64,000 nt of DNA from Pseudideonella sakaiensis (GCF_001293525.1 NZ_BBYR01000007.1:186001-250000), one strand, 5' to 3'. Positions 7,129 through 20,285 are shown, counted from the stretch's first letter. Made by a program: numbers and translations. Notes: generated from the letters alone by a model not told the origin.

Positions 7129-8904
7129 TCAGCCGCGCCGCCGGTTCGCGCGGCGCAGGGCCAGCGTCGCCGCGAGCAGGCCGAGCAGCCAGGCGCCGCT
7201 GGTCGCGCCACCGCCGCCGCCACCGCTGTCGGCCACGGGCGTCGGCGTGGTGGGGGTCGGCGTGGTCGTGGGCGGCGGCGTGACCACCACCGAGGCCGCC
7301 GTGGCCCGCACGGCGGCGCCGGCATCCAGCATGCCGGCACCGCAGGTGCTGGTCGTGCAGTAGCACTGCAGCTGGTCCACCGGCTTGCCGGCGGCGTCGA
7401 TGATCGGCGCCTGGCACTGCGGCACGGTGGTGCCGTCGCCGTTGTCGCCGCCGGTGGTCGGGAAGGCGCGGGTGCTCGACAGCAGCAGGCTGCGCAGCTC
7501 GGTCGGCGTGATCTCCGGCTTGACCGAGGCCATCAGCGCGGCCGTCCCGGCCACCAGCGGCGCGGCGAAGCTGGTGCCCACGGTGTAGTTGAAGGCGTCG
7601 GAGAAGACCGAGCTGTTGGCGATCGGCACCTGGGTGCCGGCATTGCGGGCGGTCAGGATCGGGTACTGGCAGGCCGCCCCGGCCGTCACGTCGACGCAGT
7701 TGCCGCCGGGCGCGGCCAGCGCGATCTGCGGCCCGAGGTCGGAGAAGCCGACCTTGGTGCCGACGTGGCGCAGGCCGGCCACCGCGATCACGCCGGCGCA
7801 GTTCGCCGGCTCGCTGACGGCATGCCCGGCCGAGTTGCCGGCCGAGGCCACCACCACCGCGCCGACGGCGGCGATCTCGGTCATCGCCTGCGCGTAGGCG
7901 GCCGAGCAGGTGCCGGTGCCGCCCAGGCTCATGTTGATGACCTTGGCCGGCGTCGGGTTGGCCGGCACGCCCGGCACGCTCAGGCCGGCCGCCCAGCGCA
8001 TGCCCGCGATGATGTCGGAGTCGAAGCCGCCGCACTTGCCGAGCACGCGCACCGGCAGCACGCGGATGCCGCGGCCGACGCCGGCCATGCCGAAGCCGTT
8101 GTTGGTCGCGGCGCCGACCAGGCCGGCCACGCTGGTGCCGTGCCACGAGCTGGCGCTGACGCCGCAGTCGCGGAAGGCGCCGCCGGCCTGGCTGTTCTCG
8201 GCCGCGGTGATCCAGTCGCCCGGGTCGCTCGGGTCGGCGTCGCGGCCGTCGCCGTCGTTCCCGGTCGGTGCGTCGGAGACGAAGTCGTAGCCGGGCAGCA
8301 CCGGGCCGCCCTGCGCCACGGGCAGCAGGTCGGCGTGGTCGAAGCGGATGCCGGTGTCGAGCACCGCGACGACCACGCTGCTGCTGCCGGTGCGGGTGTC
8401 CCAGGCCGATTCCGCGTCGATCGCGGCCGGCGTGGTGGTGTTCGGCGGTCGCAGGTACCACTGGCCGGCGACCGGGCCGGTGGCGCCGCCGACGGCGTAC
8501 AGCGGGTCGTTCGGTGCCGCCGCGAGGCGGCGCCGCCGGTCGATGCTGACGCTGGCGACCTCGGGGTCGGCGGCCAGGCGCTGGGCCAGCGCCTGCGCGG
8601 CCAGGCCGTCGGCCATCACCACCTGGCTGCGCGGGCCCACGCTGGCGCCGCTGCGCAGCGCGAGCCCCAGGCGCTGCGCCAGCGCCCGCGTGCGCTGCGG
8701 CGCCGGGTCGGCCAGCGTGGCCTCGGCCTCGATGCGCGACAGCGCCGAGCCGGGCTTGAAGGCGACGATCACGCGCGCCGGCGTGCCGTCGGCGGCGCGG
8801 GCCGGGGCACCCACGAGCAGCGCGACGGCGGCGGCTGCCCCGCAGATCAGGGCGCCGAAGGCGGCAGCGCCGGTCGGGCGGCGCGGGAAGGTGGGGTGCG
8901 GCAT
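7129..8904 (-). CDS. Secreted subtilisin-like S8 protease with GlyGly-CTERM-like tail
   Basis: A 591-residue exported subtilase. The first 40 residues form a Sec signal peptide ending near ARAADG, then a propeptide-like segment. The catalytic triad is visible as VVAVLDTGIRFDH (Asp), SSWHGTSVAG (His) and VGTSFAAPLVAG (Ser), with an oxyanion-hole SAGNSAG. The C-terminus has a Pro/Thr linker, six glycines, a hydrophobic helix (GAWLLGLLAATLAL) and RRANRRRG, which is the layout of GlyGly-CTERM sorting signals processed by rhombosortase. ATG at 8904 is chosen because it begins the signal peptide; longer in-frame starts add a non-signal tail. It converges with the SPOR gene 31 bases away. Substrate unknown. 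Confidence 0.9.
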   Translation of the reverse strand: MPHPTFPRRPTGAAAFGALICGAAAAVALLVGAPARAADGTPARVIVAFKPGSALSRIEAEATLADPAPQRTRALAQRLGLALRSGASVGPRSQVVMADGLAAQALAQRLAADPEVASVSIDRRRRLAAAPNDPLYAVGGATGPVAGQWYLRPPNTTTPAAIDAESAWDTRTGSSSVVVAVLDTGIRFDHADLLPVAQGGPVLPGYDFVSDAPTGNDGDGRDADPSDPGDWITAAENSQAGGAFRDCGVSASSWHGTSVAGLVGAATNNGFGMAGVGRGIRVLPVRVLGKCGGFDSDIIAGMRWAAGLSVPGVPANPTPAKVINMSLGGTGTCSAAYAQAMTEIAAVGAVVVASAGNSAGHAVSEPANCAGVIAVAGLRHVGTKVGFSDLGPQIALAAPGGNCVDVTAGAACQYPILTARNAGTQVPIANSSVFSDAFNYTVGTSFAAPLVAGTAALMASVKPEITPTELRSLLLSSTRAFPTTGGDNGDGTTVPQCQAPIIDAAGKPVDQLQCYCTTSTCGAGMLDAGAAVRATAASVVVTPPPTTTPTPTTPTPVADSGGGGGGATSGAWLLGLLAATLALRRANRRRG

Positions 8905-9078
8905 GCAGGTCCTCGTCGTCGGGGCGGTGCGGCCCGGGACCGCATCCGCCGCGGAGTGTAGGACCGCGGCACGGCCTCGACCGGATGGCGGCGCGAAGGC
9001 CGTCCCCGAGGCGGTGTAAAGCTTCGTGTCGGCGGATGACGCCGCGTCGCACGGCCCGGCCGCGCCGCGCTCCGCACG

Positions 9079-9105
9079 GCCCGTGCTGCCCGTGCTGCCC
9101 GTGCA
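9079..9105. repeat. Three 9-bp tandem units in the protease/gapA intergenic region
   Basis: Two exact copies and one copy with a final-base change of the unit GCCCGTGCT run head to tail. They lie in the 265-base gap between the protease start and the end of gapA. The rest of that gap is GC-rich, with no gene and no convincing promoter that I could see. Confidence 0.7.
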
Positions 9106-9138
9106 GGCGTCGCGGCGCCGGGCCGCCACGCCCTGTGA

Positions 9139-12788
<3,650 letters not shown>

Positions 12789-12865
12789 GCGGGGGGCATG
12801 CCTGCGGGACGCGCAGGCCCGGGTCGAAGGAAACCGTGGATTTTAAGGCCCTCGATAATCGCGGC

Positions 12866-13276
12866 ATGGAGGGCCTGCACCTGACCGCCGACCTGCGCGG
12901 CTGCGCCGCGGCGCTGCCGCCGATGACCGGCGTGGCGGCGCTGCGCGCGCTCTGCCTCGCCGCGGTGGCCGAGGTGGAACTGCAGGCGGTGGGCGAACTG
13001 TTCCACGGTTTCGGCACGGCCGCCACGGCAGCGCCGGGCGGGTCGCCGCCTGTGACCGGGGGTGTTACCGGCGTCGTGCTGCTGGCCGAATCCCACCTCG
13101 CCGTGCACACCTGGCCGGAGCGCGGCGCGGTCACGCTCGACGTCTATGTCTGCAACCTCGGCGCCGACAACGGGGCGCGCGCCGAGCGCCTGATGCAGCG
13201 CCTGGTCGCGGCCTTCGCGCCGGCGCGGGTCGAGCGCCAGGCACTGCGCCGCGGCGGCGCCGTGGAGGCCGCGTGA
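12866..13276 (+). CDS. speD: S-adenosylmethionine decarboxylase proenzyme
   Basis: 136 residues of the small bacterial SpeD/SpeH class. The precursor is expected to cleave itself before S76 in the AESHLAVHTWPE motif, turning that serine into the pyruvoyl cofactor. The product, decarboxylated SAM, supplies aminopropyl groups for spermidine. The conserved MEGLHLTADL start supports ATG at 12866 over the GTG 30 bases upstream. A GATAAT -10-like box (12854-12859) ends only six bases before the ATG, so the message may be leaderless. Its TGA overlaps the GTG of murU. No spermidine synthase gene is adjacent. Confidence 0.93.
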   Translation: MEGLHLTADLRGCAAALPPMTGVAALRALCLAAVAEVELQAVGELFHGFGTAATAAPGGSPPVTGGVTGVVLLAESHLAVHTWPERGAVTLDVYVCNLGADNGARAERLMQRLVAAFAPARVERQALRRGGAVEAA

Positions 13277-13989
13277 GCGGGGCCGGCGGGCCGGCCGGTG
13301 CCGGGGCGCCGCCGCGCGCCATCGTGCTCGCTGCCGGCCGCGGCGAACGCATGCGGCCACTGACCGACCAGGTGCCCAAGCCGCTGCTGACGGTGCGTGG
13401 CCGCCCGCTGATCGAGTGGCACCTCGAGGCGCTGGCGGCGGCCGGCGTGCGCGAGGTGGTGGTCAACACGGCCTGGCTGGGCGAGCAGTTCCCGGCGCGC
13501 CTCGGCGACGGGGCCCGCTTCGGGCTCGTGCTGCGCTACTCGGAGGAGGCCCGGGACCACGGCCAGGCGCTGGAGACGGCCGGCGGCATCGCGAAGGCGC
13601 TGCCCTGGCTGGGCGAGGTCTTCTGGGTGGTGTCGGGCGACGTCTACACGCCGGGCTTCCGCTTCGAGGCCGCGCACGCGGCGCGCTTCGCGGCCGGCCG
13701 CGATCTGGCCCACCTCTGGCTGGTGCCGAACGCGCCGCACCACCCCGCGGGCGACTTCGCGATCGTCGACGGCCGCGCGCGCAGCGGCCCGCCACCGCGG
13801 CTGACCTGGTCGAGCATCGGCCTGTACCGGGCCGAGATGTTCCGCGGCCTCGCGGTCGGCACGCGTGCGCCGCTGCGGCCGCTGCTCGACGCGGCGATCG
13901 CGGCGGATCGGCTCGGCGCCGAGCGCTGGGACGGCGCGTGGACCGACGTCGGCACGCCGCAGCGGCTGGCGGCGCTGAACGCGGACTGA
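13273..13989 (+). CDS. murU: Nucleotidyltransferase, likely N-acetylmuramate alpha-1-phosphate uridylyltransferase
   Basis: 238 residues, a single-domain sugar nucleotidyltransferase. The nucleotide-binding signature LAAGRGERMRPLT is at residues 19-31, followed by PKPLL and a GDVY metal site. MurU enzymes of about 225-240 residues convert MurNAc-1-phosphate and UTP to UDP-MurNAc in cell-wall recycling. The first 13 residues (Gly/Ala/Pro) are an unusual extension, but GTG at 13273 is coupled to the speD stop (GTGA overlap). The general mannose-1-phosphate guanylyltransferase family is the main alternative. anmK, from the same recycling route, occurs at the right end of the window. Confidence 0.83.
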   Translation: MSGAGGPAGAGAPPRAIVLAAGRGERMRPLTDQVPKPLLTVRGRPLIEWHLEALAAAGVREVVVNTAWLGEQFPARLGDGARFGLVLRYSEEARDHGQALETAGGIAKALPWLGEVFWVVSGDVYTPGFRFEAAHAARFAAGRDLAHLWLVPNAPHHPAGDFAIVDGRARSGPPPRLTWSSIGLYRAEMFRGLAVGTRAPLRPLLDAAIAADRLGAERWDGAWTDVGTPQRLAALNAD

Positions 13990-14055
13990 ACGACCGGGGC
14001 CGCGGCCGGGCGCGAGCCCGGCACCGGCCTGGGCGCCGGTGCGGCGCGCCCGCCT

Positions 14056-15039
14056 TCAGCCGGCCAGCGGCCCGACCGCCTCGTCGATGCGCGCCAGCAC
14101 CGCCGCGCTCAGCTTCGGCAGCACCGCCAGCGCGCCGAGGTTGCTCTGCAGCTGCTCGGGCCGCGACGCGCCGGTGATCACGCTGCTCACGTGCGGGTGG
14201 CGCGCCGCCCAGGCGATCGCGAGCTGCGCCAGCGTGCAGCCCAGCTCGTCGGCCACCGGCTGCAGCGCCGCGACGGCGGCGTTCTTGCGGGCGTCGGTCA
14301 GGTCCTTCAGCAGGAAGGCGCTGTTCTCGAGCGAGCCGCGGCTGCCGGCCGGCACCCCGTCGCGGTACTTGCCGGTCAGCAGGCCGCTGGCCAGCGGGCT
14401 CCAGGTCGTCATGCCCAGCCCGAGGTCCTGCACCAGGCGGGCGTACTCGCGCTCGACGCGGCGGCGGTGGAACAGGTGGTACTGCGGCTGCTCGACCACC
14501 GGCTTGTGCAGGTGGTGGCGCTCGGCCACCGCCCAGGCGGCGCGGATCTCGTCGGCGCTCCACTCGCTGGTGCCCCAGTACAGCGCCTTGCCGCGCTGGA
14601 CCATGTCGTGCATCGCCCAGACGGTTTCCTCGACCGGCGTGTGCGGGTCCGGGCGGTGGCAGTACACGAGGTCGACGAAGTCCAGCCCGAGGCGGCGCAG
14701 CGAGCCGTCGATGGCCTGGCTCAGGTACTTGCGGTTCAGCGTGTCCTTGCGGTTGACGTTGCGCCCGGCAGGGTCGGGCAGGCCCCAGTAGAACTTGGTC
14801 GAGACGACGTAGTTCAGCCGCGGCCAGCCGAGCGCCTTCAGGGCCTCGCCCATCACCTCCTCGCTGCGTCCGGCGGCGTAGATCTCGGCGTTGTCGAAGA
14901 AGTTGATGCCGGCGTCGTAGGCCGCGGCCATCAGCTCGCGCGCCGCGCGGCCGTCGACCTGGTTGTGGTAGGTGATCCACGAGCCCAGCGACAGCAGGCT
15001 CAGCTGCAGGCCGCTGCGGCCCATGCGACGGTATTCCAT
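14056..15039 (-). CDS. Aldo/keto reductase, potassium-channel beta-subunit type
   Basis: 327 residues forming an NADPH-dependent aldo/keto reductase barrel. The start [21 protein letters not shown], the [19 protein letters not shown] segment with the catalytic Asp/Tyr, STKFYW (Lys) and [10 protein letters not shown] (His) show all four catalytic residues. The ending [12 protein letters not shown] is the NADP phosphate-binding loop. Sequence style matches the YghZ/KCNAB group, reducing methylglyoxal and other aldehydes in known members. Substrate here unknown. ATG at 15039 gives the family's normal beginning. It is divergent from pepP. Confidence 0.92.
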   Translation of the reverse strand: MEYRRMGRSGLQLSLLSLGSWITYHNQVDGRAARELMAAAYDAGINFFDNAEIYAAGRSEEVMGEALKALGWPRLNYVVSTKFYWGLPDPAGRNVNRKDTLNRKYLSQAIDGSLRRLGLDFVDLVYCHRPDPHTPVEETVWAMHDMVQRGKALYWGTSEWSADEIRAAWAVAERHHLHKPVVEQPQYHLFHRRRVEREYARLVQDLGLGMTTWSPLASGLLTGKYRDGVPAGSRGSLENSAFLLKDLTDARKNAAVAALQPVADELGCTLAQLAIAWAARHPHVSSVITGASRPEQLQSNLGALAVLPKLSAAVLARIDEAVGPLAG

Positions 15040-15128
15040 GGCGTGCTCCGGTCGGGGCGGCGGGACGGCCCGGCCGCCCGGGGCGCGAAGATTAGCCGAG
15101 ATGTTCAGCCACGGCCGCCGGCGGTCGA

Positions 15129-15134
15129 TATAGT
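15129..15134 (+). promoter_or_regulatory. Candidate -10 box of pepP placed for a leaderless message
   Basis: TATAGT lies only five bases before the pepP ATG at 15140, so transcription would begin at or near the start codon. No good -35 is seen at normal spacing; TTCAGC at 15104 is 19 bases upstream. No ribosome-binding site precedes the ATG, which agrees with leaderless translation. Confidence 0.4.
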
Positions 15135-15139
15135 CCCGC

Positions 15140-16540
15140 ATGCCCGAGACGCCCGAGCCCCTGCCCTGCCTGTCCCGGCGCGCCGCGCTGGCCGCCCGCC
15201 TGCGCGCGGCCGGTGGCGGGGTGGCGGTGCTGCCGACCGCGCCGGCGCGGCTGCGCAACGGCGACAGCGAGTACCCCTACCGCGGCAGCAGCCACTTCCA
15301 GCACCTGACCGGTTTCGACGAGCCGGAGGCCTGGCTGGTGCTCGACGCCAGCGGCCACAGCACGCTGTTCCTGCGCGAGAAGGACCCGGAGCGCGAGGTC
15401 TGGGACGGGCGCCGCCTCGGCGTGGATGCCGCGCCGCAGGTGCTGGGTGTCGACCGGGCCCGGCCGGTGTCGGCGCTCGACGAGGACCTGCCGGCACTGC
15501 TCGACGGCCAGCCCGCCGTCTGGTGGCCCTTCGGCGAGACCCCCGGGCTGGAGGCGCGCGTCGAGGGCTGGCTGGCGCTGCTGCGCGGGCGCGCGCGGCG
15601 CGGCGCCCGCGTGCCCGAGGCACTGCGCGACCTGGGCCCGCTGGTCGGCGAGATGCGCCTCGTCAAGGACGCCGGCGAGATCGCGACGATGCGCCGTGCC
15701 GCCGCCATTTCCGCCGACGCCCACCGCCGCGCGATGCGCTGGTGCGGCGCGCGCTTCCGTGCCGGCGCGACGGCGATTCCCGAGTACGAGATCGAGGCCG
15801 AGCTGCTGCACGAGTTCCGCCGCCAGGGTGCGGCCGGCCCGGCCTACACCTCGATCGTCGCCGCCGGCGAGAACGCCTGCGTGCTGCACCACGTGGCCGG
15901 CGCCACGCCGCTGCGCCCGGGCCAGCTCTGCCTGATCGACGCCGGCTGCGAGTTCGACGGCTACGCCAGCGACATCACCCGCACCTTTCCCGCGGACGGC
16001 CGCTTCAGCGCGCCGCAGCGCGCGCTCTACGCGCTGGTGCAGGCGGCCCAGCAGGCCGCGGCCGACGCGACGCGGCCGGGCGCGCGCCTGCGCGACGCGC
16101 ACCACGCGGCGGTGCGCGTGCTGTCGCAGGGGCTGCTGGACCTCGGCCTGCTGCGCCGCGAGGTGGTCGGCGACCTGGACGCGGTGATCGACAGCGCCGC
16201 CTACCGGCGCTTCTACATGCACGGCACCGGCCACTGGCTGGGCCGCGACGTGCACGACAGCGGCGACGACCTGGCGCCGGACGAAGCGCCCGTCGAGCAG
16301 GCCGACGGGCTCGGCGGCCGCGTGATGCGCCGGCCCTCGCGCGTGCTCGTCCCCGGCATGGTGGTCACGCTCGAGCCCGGTCTCTACGTCCGGCCGGCCG
16401 ACGATGTCGACCCGTGCTGGTGGAACCTCGGCCTGCGCATCGAGGACGACGCCGTCGTGACGCCGCAGGGCTGCGAGCTGATCAGCCGCGGCGTGCCGGT
16501 CGACCCCGACGCGATCGAGGCCCTGATGCGTGCCGACTGA
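15140..16540 (+). CDS. pepP: Xaa-Pro aminopeptidase (aminopeptidase P)
   Basis: 466 residues with an AMP_N domain followed by the M24 pita-bread metalloprotease fold. It removes N-terminal residues that precede proline. The two-metal site is complete: Asp residues in [21 protein letters not shown], His in [11 protein letters not shown], and Glu residues in VTLEPGLY and LRIEDDAVV. Length is close to E. coli PepP (441). The insert around residues 385-400 ([13 protein letters not shown]) is slightly longer than usual. It is divergent from the aldo/keto reductase gene. Confidence 0.95.
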   Translation: MPETPEPLPCLSRRAALAARLRAAGGGVAVLPTAPARLRNGDSEYPYRGSSHFQHLTGFDEPEAWLVLDASGHSTLFLREKDPEREVWDGRRLGVDAAPQVLGVDRARPVSALDEDLPALLDGQPAVWWPFGETPGLEARVEGWLALLRGRARRGARVPEALRDLGPLVGEMRLVKDAGEIATMRRAAAISADAHRRAMRWCGARFRAGATAIPEYEIEAELLHEFRRQGAAGPAYTSIVAAGENACVLHHVAGATPLRPGQLCLIDAGCEFDGYASDITRTFPADGRFSAPQRALYALVQAAQQAAADATRPGARLRDAHHAAVRVLSQGLLDLGLLRREVVGDLDAVIDSAAYRRFYMHGTGHWLGRDVHDSGDDLAPDEAPVEQADGLGGRVMRRPSRVLVPGMVVTLEPGLYVRPADDVDPCWWNLGLRIEDDAVVTPQGCELISRGVPVDPDAIEALMRAD

Positions 16541-16569
16541 CCCCGGTGCCGCGCCTGTTTCCCGCTCCC

Positions 16570-18072
16570 ATGACCCACGCCGATCCCCCATCCCCCCGCG
16601 CGCCCGCCGACGACGAGGTCCTCGAGGCCGACATGTTCGAGCTGGCGCCCGTCTCGCTCTGGCTGGAGGACTACAGCGGCCTGCAGGCGCTGTTCGCGGC
16701 CTGGCGGGCCGAGGGCGTGGAGGACCTGCGCGCCCACCTGCGCGCCGACCCGGCGCGCATCGCCGAATGCTCCTCGCGGATCCGGCTGCTGCGCGTCAAC
16801 CGCCGCACCCTCGAGCTGTTCGGCGCCCGCGACCTGGCCGAGCTGACCGCCAACCTGCACCGCGTGTTCCGCGACGACATGCTGGCGGCCCACGTCGAGG
16901 AACTGGCGGCGCTGTGGGAGGGCCGCACCCGTTTCGGCGGCCCGACCGTCAACTACACGCTCGACGGCCGCCGGCTCGACATCCTGCTGGACGCGCAGGT
17001 GATGCCCGGCCACGAGGCGAGCTGGCGCCGCGTGCTCCTGGCGATCGAGGACGTGACCGAGCGCAGCCGCACCGCGCGGGCGCTGCAGCGCAGCGAGCGC
17101 TACGCCTTCGGCCTGTTCGAGCACTCGCCGGTGTCGCTGTGGGTGGAGGATTTCAGCGCCGTGCGCCGCCTGGTCGACGAGGTGCGCGAGGCCGGCGTGT
17201 CGGACTTCCGGACCTTCGTCAACGTGCACCCCGAGTTCGTGCAGCGCTGCATGCAGGAGATCCGCGTCGTCGACGTGAACCAGCAGACGCTGCGCCTGTT
17301 CGGCGCGCCGGACAAGGCCACGCTGCTGCGCAGCCTGCACGTCGTGTTCCGCGACGACATGCAGCAGCACTTCACCGAGCAGCTGATCGACCTGTGGAAC
17401 GGCAAGATCTTCCAGCAGCGCGAGGCGGTCAACTACGCGCTGTCGGGCGACCGCGTCGACGTCTACCTGCAGTTCTCGGTGCTGCCGGGCCACGAGCAGG
17501 ACTGGGCCCTGGTGCTGGTCTCGCTGACCGACATCACCGCGCGCAAGAAGGCCGAGGCCTACCTCGAGTTCCTCGGCAAGCACGACTCGCTGACCAAGCT
17601 GCGCAACCGCTCCTTCTTCAGCGACGAGATCGCCCGCCTGGAGCGCCGCGGCCCCTGGCCGGTGACGGTGGTGATGCTGGACCTGAACGGCCTGAAGACG
17701 ATCAATGACGAGGCCGGCCATGCCGGGGGCGACGCGCTGCTGCGCCGGGCCGGCGAGGCGCTGTCGAAGGTGATCGACCGGACGGCCTGCGCGGCCCGCA
17801 TCGGCGGCGACGAGTTCGCGCTGCTGCTGCCGGCCACCGACGAGCGCGGCGGCGACGGCCTGGTGCAGCGGCTGCGCGAGGTCGTGGAGCTGAACAACCA
17901 GTTCTACGGCCAGCCGCTGCTGAGCTTCTCGGTCGGCCAGGCGACCTGCCGCGAGGGCGAGCGGCTCGAGGCGGCGCTGCACCGGGCGGACCAGGCCATG
18001 TACGACAGCAAGCGCGTCTTCTACGAAAGCGCCGGCCTGAACCGCCGCCGCACCGACCGCGAGCGGGGCTGA
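16570..18072 (+). CDS. Diguanylate cyclase with two homologous PAS-type sensor domains
   Basis: 500 residues and apparently cytosolic, since no membrane segment is seen. Two consecutive PAS-like modules of about 145 residues are clear repeats of each other: both contain a PVSLWxEDxS start, a RxxRxLxLFGAxD middle and an xxVFRDDM helix (first near residues 18-165, second near 175-320). A GGDEF domain follows; the active motif GGDEF is intact near residue 412, so it should make cyclic di-GMP. The product inhibitory site (RxxD) is not obvious. ATG at 16570 is chosen because earlier codons overlap pepP. The signal sensed is unknown. Confidence 0.92.
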   Translation: MTHADPPSPRAPADDEVLEADMFELAPVSLWLEDYSGLQALFAAWRAEGVEDLRAHLRADPARIAECSSRIRLLRVNRRTLELFGARDLAELTANLHRVFRDDMLAAHVEELAALWEGRTRFGGPTVNYTLDGRRLDILLDAQVMPGHEASWRRVLLAIEDVTERSRTARALQRSERYAFGLFEHSPVSLWVEDFSAVRRLVDEVREAGVSDFRTFVNVHPEFVQRCMQEIRVVDVNQQTLRLFGAPDKATLLRSLHVVFRDDMQQHFTEQLIDLWNGKIFQQREAVNYALSGDRVDVYLQFSVLPGHEQDWALVLVSLTDITARKKAEAYLEFLGKHDSLTKLRNRSFFSDEIARLERRGPWPVTVVMLDLNGLKTINDEAGHAGGDALLRRAGEALSKVIDRTACAARIGGDEFALLLPATDERGGDGLVQRLREVVELNNQFYGQPLLSFSVGQATCREGERLEAALHRADQAMYDSKRVFYESAGLNRRRTDRERG

Positions 18073-18075
18073 CGG

Positions 18076-18378
18076 ATGGAAGCGATCACCGCGGGCGTGG
18101 TGCTGGCGCTGTGCCTCTTCGGGCTGCTGCGGCTGCTGATCGGCCGCAGCCGCCGGGCCCGGCTCGATGCCGCGCTGCGCCGCGGCGCGGCCGGGCTGCG
18201 CTGGCGTGCGTGGCGGCTGTGGCATGCGCGGCGCCTGCGCCGCGAGGCCGACGAGGCCGCGCAGGCGGCGATCCGGCGCGCCAGCGGGGCCCGCGAAGGT
18301 CGCGACGGCCGCGACGGCCGCTGGGACGGCAACGTCTACGCGCCCAAGTCCTTCCGCAAGCCGCGCAAGCCGCACTGA
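18076..18378 (+). CDS. Small basic membrane protein, function unknown
   Basis: 100 residues: one N-terminal transmembrane helix (residues about 5-22), then a strongly basic Arg/Ala-rich cytoplasmic tail (WRAWRLWHARRLRREAD) and a lysine-rich end (PKSFRKPRKPH). It starts four bases after the diguanylate cyclase stop, so it is probably co-transcribed. I do not recognise a family. The frame keeps the strong third-position GC of its neighbours, which supports a real gene. Confidence 0.6.
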   Translation: MEAITAGVVLALCLFGLLRLLIGRSRRARLDAALRRGAAGLRWRAWRLWHARRLRREADEAAQAAIRRASGAREGRDGRDGRWDGNVYAPKSFRKPRKPH

Positions 18379-18463
18379 GGCGCGCGGCCCCGCGCGCCAC
18401 GCCGCGCGATGCCCGAGCGCTCCGCGGGGCCGCTGCCGTCCGATAGACTCGGCCGTGCCTGCC

Positions 18464-19129
18464 ATGAAGATCGATTTCGTCTCCGACGTCGTCTGCCCCT
18501 GGTGCGCGATCGGCCTGCACGCGCTCGAGATCGCGCTGGCGCGGCTCGACCCGGCGCAGGCCGTCACGCTGAGCTTCCACCCCTTCGAGCTGAACCCGGA
18601 CCTCGGCCCCGAGGGCGAGGACCTGGCCGCGCACCTAGCGCGCAAGTACGGCGCCACGCCGGCCCAGCTCGCGCAGACCCACGAGACCATCCGCCAGCGC
18701 GGTGCCGAGGTCGGCTTCAGCTTCGACCTCGAGCGCCGCACGCGCATCGTCAACACCTTCGACGCCCACCGGCTGCTGCACTGGGCCGGGCTGGAGGGGC
18801 GCCAGCGCGAGCTGAAGCACGCGCTGCTGCAGGCCTACTTCACCGACGGCGAGAACCCCGGCGACCGCAGCGTGCTGCAGCGCCTGGCCACCGAGGTCGG
18901 CCTGCACGGCCAGCGCGCCCGCGAGGTGCTGGCCAGCGGCGAGTTCGGCCCGCAGGTGCGCGCCGCCGAGCGGCGCGTGCAGGCCCTCGGCATCCACGCC
19001 GTGCCGGCGGTCATCATCGACGACCGCCACCTGATCTCCGGCGGGCAGCCGGTGGCCGTCTACGAGCAGGCGCTGCGGCGGCTGCTCGCGGCGCCGGCCG
19101 CCGGCGCGTCCGAGCCCGGCGCCGGCTGA
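18464..19129 (+). CDS. DsbA-family oxidoreductase, FrnE-like
   Basis: 221 residues with a thioredoxin fold and the large helical insertion of DsbA-type proteins. The redox motif is CPWC in SDVVCPWCAIG at the very N-terminus, and the cis-proline loop is seen as GIHAVPAVIID. There is no signal peptide, so it should be cytosolic like FrnE and 2-hydroxychromene-2-carboxylate isomerase relatives. Likely roles are disulfide isomerisation under oxidative stress or an isomerase reaction on an aromatic compound. A TAGACT -10-like box lies about 14 bases before the ATG. Confidence 0.88.
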   Translation: MKIDFVSDVVCPWCAIGLHALEIALARLDPAQAVTLSFHPFELNPDLGPEGEDLAAHLARKYGATPAQLAQTHETIRQRGAEVGFSFDLERRTRIVNTFDAHRLLHWAGLEGRQRELKHALLQAYFTDGENPGDRSVLQRLATEVGLHGQRAREVLASGEFGPQVRAAERRVQALGIHAVPAVIIDDRHLISGGQPVAVYEQALRRLLAAPAAGASEPGAG

Positions 19130-19313
19130 CGCGCCGGCCGGCAGGCCCCGGCCGCCGCGTGCCGGCCGCGCGGCAGCGCCCGGATGCCGCCTCCCGGCGC
19201 GCCGGCTCCCCGGCGTTCACGCCGACACTTCCGCCCGGCGCCGAGCCGCCGCCGGCACCTGGACCCTTCCGCGCGGCACCGCGCCGCGCCCGCTCCCGAC
19301 CCCTGCGACCCCC

Positions 19314-20285
19314 ATGCTCAAGAACCTGATCGTCTACCGCATCGGCCCCGGCTGGCTGCCCGACCGCGAGGCCCTCGCGACCGCGCTCGAGGCCGGCCGC
19401 TTCGTGCCCTGCGCGCCCACCCAGCCGGCCTCCGTCGGCTGGGTGCCGCCGCGCGGCGAGGCCCACGGCGCGCTGGTGGAGGTCGTCGATGGCCAGTGGC
19501 TGCTGCGGCTGCAGACCGAGCGCAAGCTGCTGCCCGCGTCGGTGGTGCGCCGGCGCGTCGAGGAACGGGCCGCGCAGATCGAGCGCAGCACCGGCCGCAA
19601 GCCCGGCAAGCGCGAGCAGCGCACGCTGAAGGACGAGGTCCAGCTCGAGCTGCTGCCGCTGGCCTTCAGCCGCGAGGCCGCGCTCGCCGTCTGGATCGAC
19701 CCGCAGGCGCGCACGCTGGCGGTCGACACCGGCAGCCAGGCGCGTGCCGACGAGGTGGTGTCGGCGCTGGTCAAGGCGGCCGACGGCCTCGCGGTGATGC
19801 TGCTGCAGTCGCAGGTCGGCGCGGCCTCGGCGATGGCCGGCTGGCTCGGCACCGGCGAGGCGCCGGCCGGCTTCACGATCGACCGCGAGTGCGAGCTGAA
19901 GTCGCCCGACGAGATGAAGTCCGTCGTGCGCTATGCCCGCCATGGCCTGGACGGCGACGACGTGCGCCAGCACATCGCCGGCGGCAAGCGCCCGACGCGG
20001 CTGGCGATGACCTGGGCCGACCGCGTGTCCTTCGTGCTGACCGAGGGCCTGCAGCTGAAGAAGCTGGATTTCCTCGACGTGGTGTTCGAGGCCCGCGCCG
20101 CCGACGACGCCGGCTTCGACGCCGACGCGGCCATCTGCACCGGCGAACTGCGCCGCCTGATCCCCGAGCTGCTGGACGCGCTCGGCGGCGAGCTGGATGC
20201 GCTGGCACCCGCGCCGCTGCCCGCGCCCGAGGCCGGCGTGGCGACGGTCGCCCCGGCTGCTGCGCCGTCCCGCGCCGCTGCCTGA
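19314..20285 (+). CDS. rdgC: Recombination-associated protein RdgC
   Basis: 323 residues, of which the first 300 align well in character with RdgC: it begins MLKNLIVYRIGPGW, has KRTLKDE-like TLKDEVQLELLP, and PDEMKSVVRYARHG. RdgC forms a ring around double-stranded DNA and limits RecA filament formation. The last 25 residues are an Ala/Pro tail not usual in the family. It stands alone, with 184 GC-rich bases upstream holding no recognisable feature. Confidence 0.96.
   Translation: MLKNLIVYRIGPGWLPDREALATALEAGRFVPCAPTQPASVGWVPPRGEAHGALVEVVDGQWLLRLQTERKLLPASVVRRRVEERAAQIERSTGRKPGKREQRTLKDEVQLELLPLAFSREAALAVWIDPQARTLAVDTGSQARADEVVSALVKAADGLAVMLLQSQVGAASAMAGWLGTGEAPAGFTIDRECELKSPDEMKSVVRYARHGLDGDDVRQHIAGGKRPTRLAMTWADRVSFVLTEGLQLKKLDFLDVVFEARAADDAGFDADAAICTGELRRLIPELLDALGGELDALAPAPLPAPEAGVATVAPAAAPSRAAA

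Noticed and set aside
9079-9105. CRISPR-like or regulatory iterons
   Set aside because: Only three 9-base units without spacers; too short for CRISPR and no replication gene is near.
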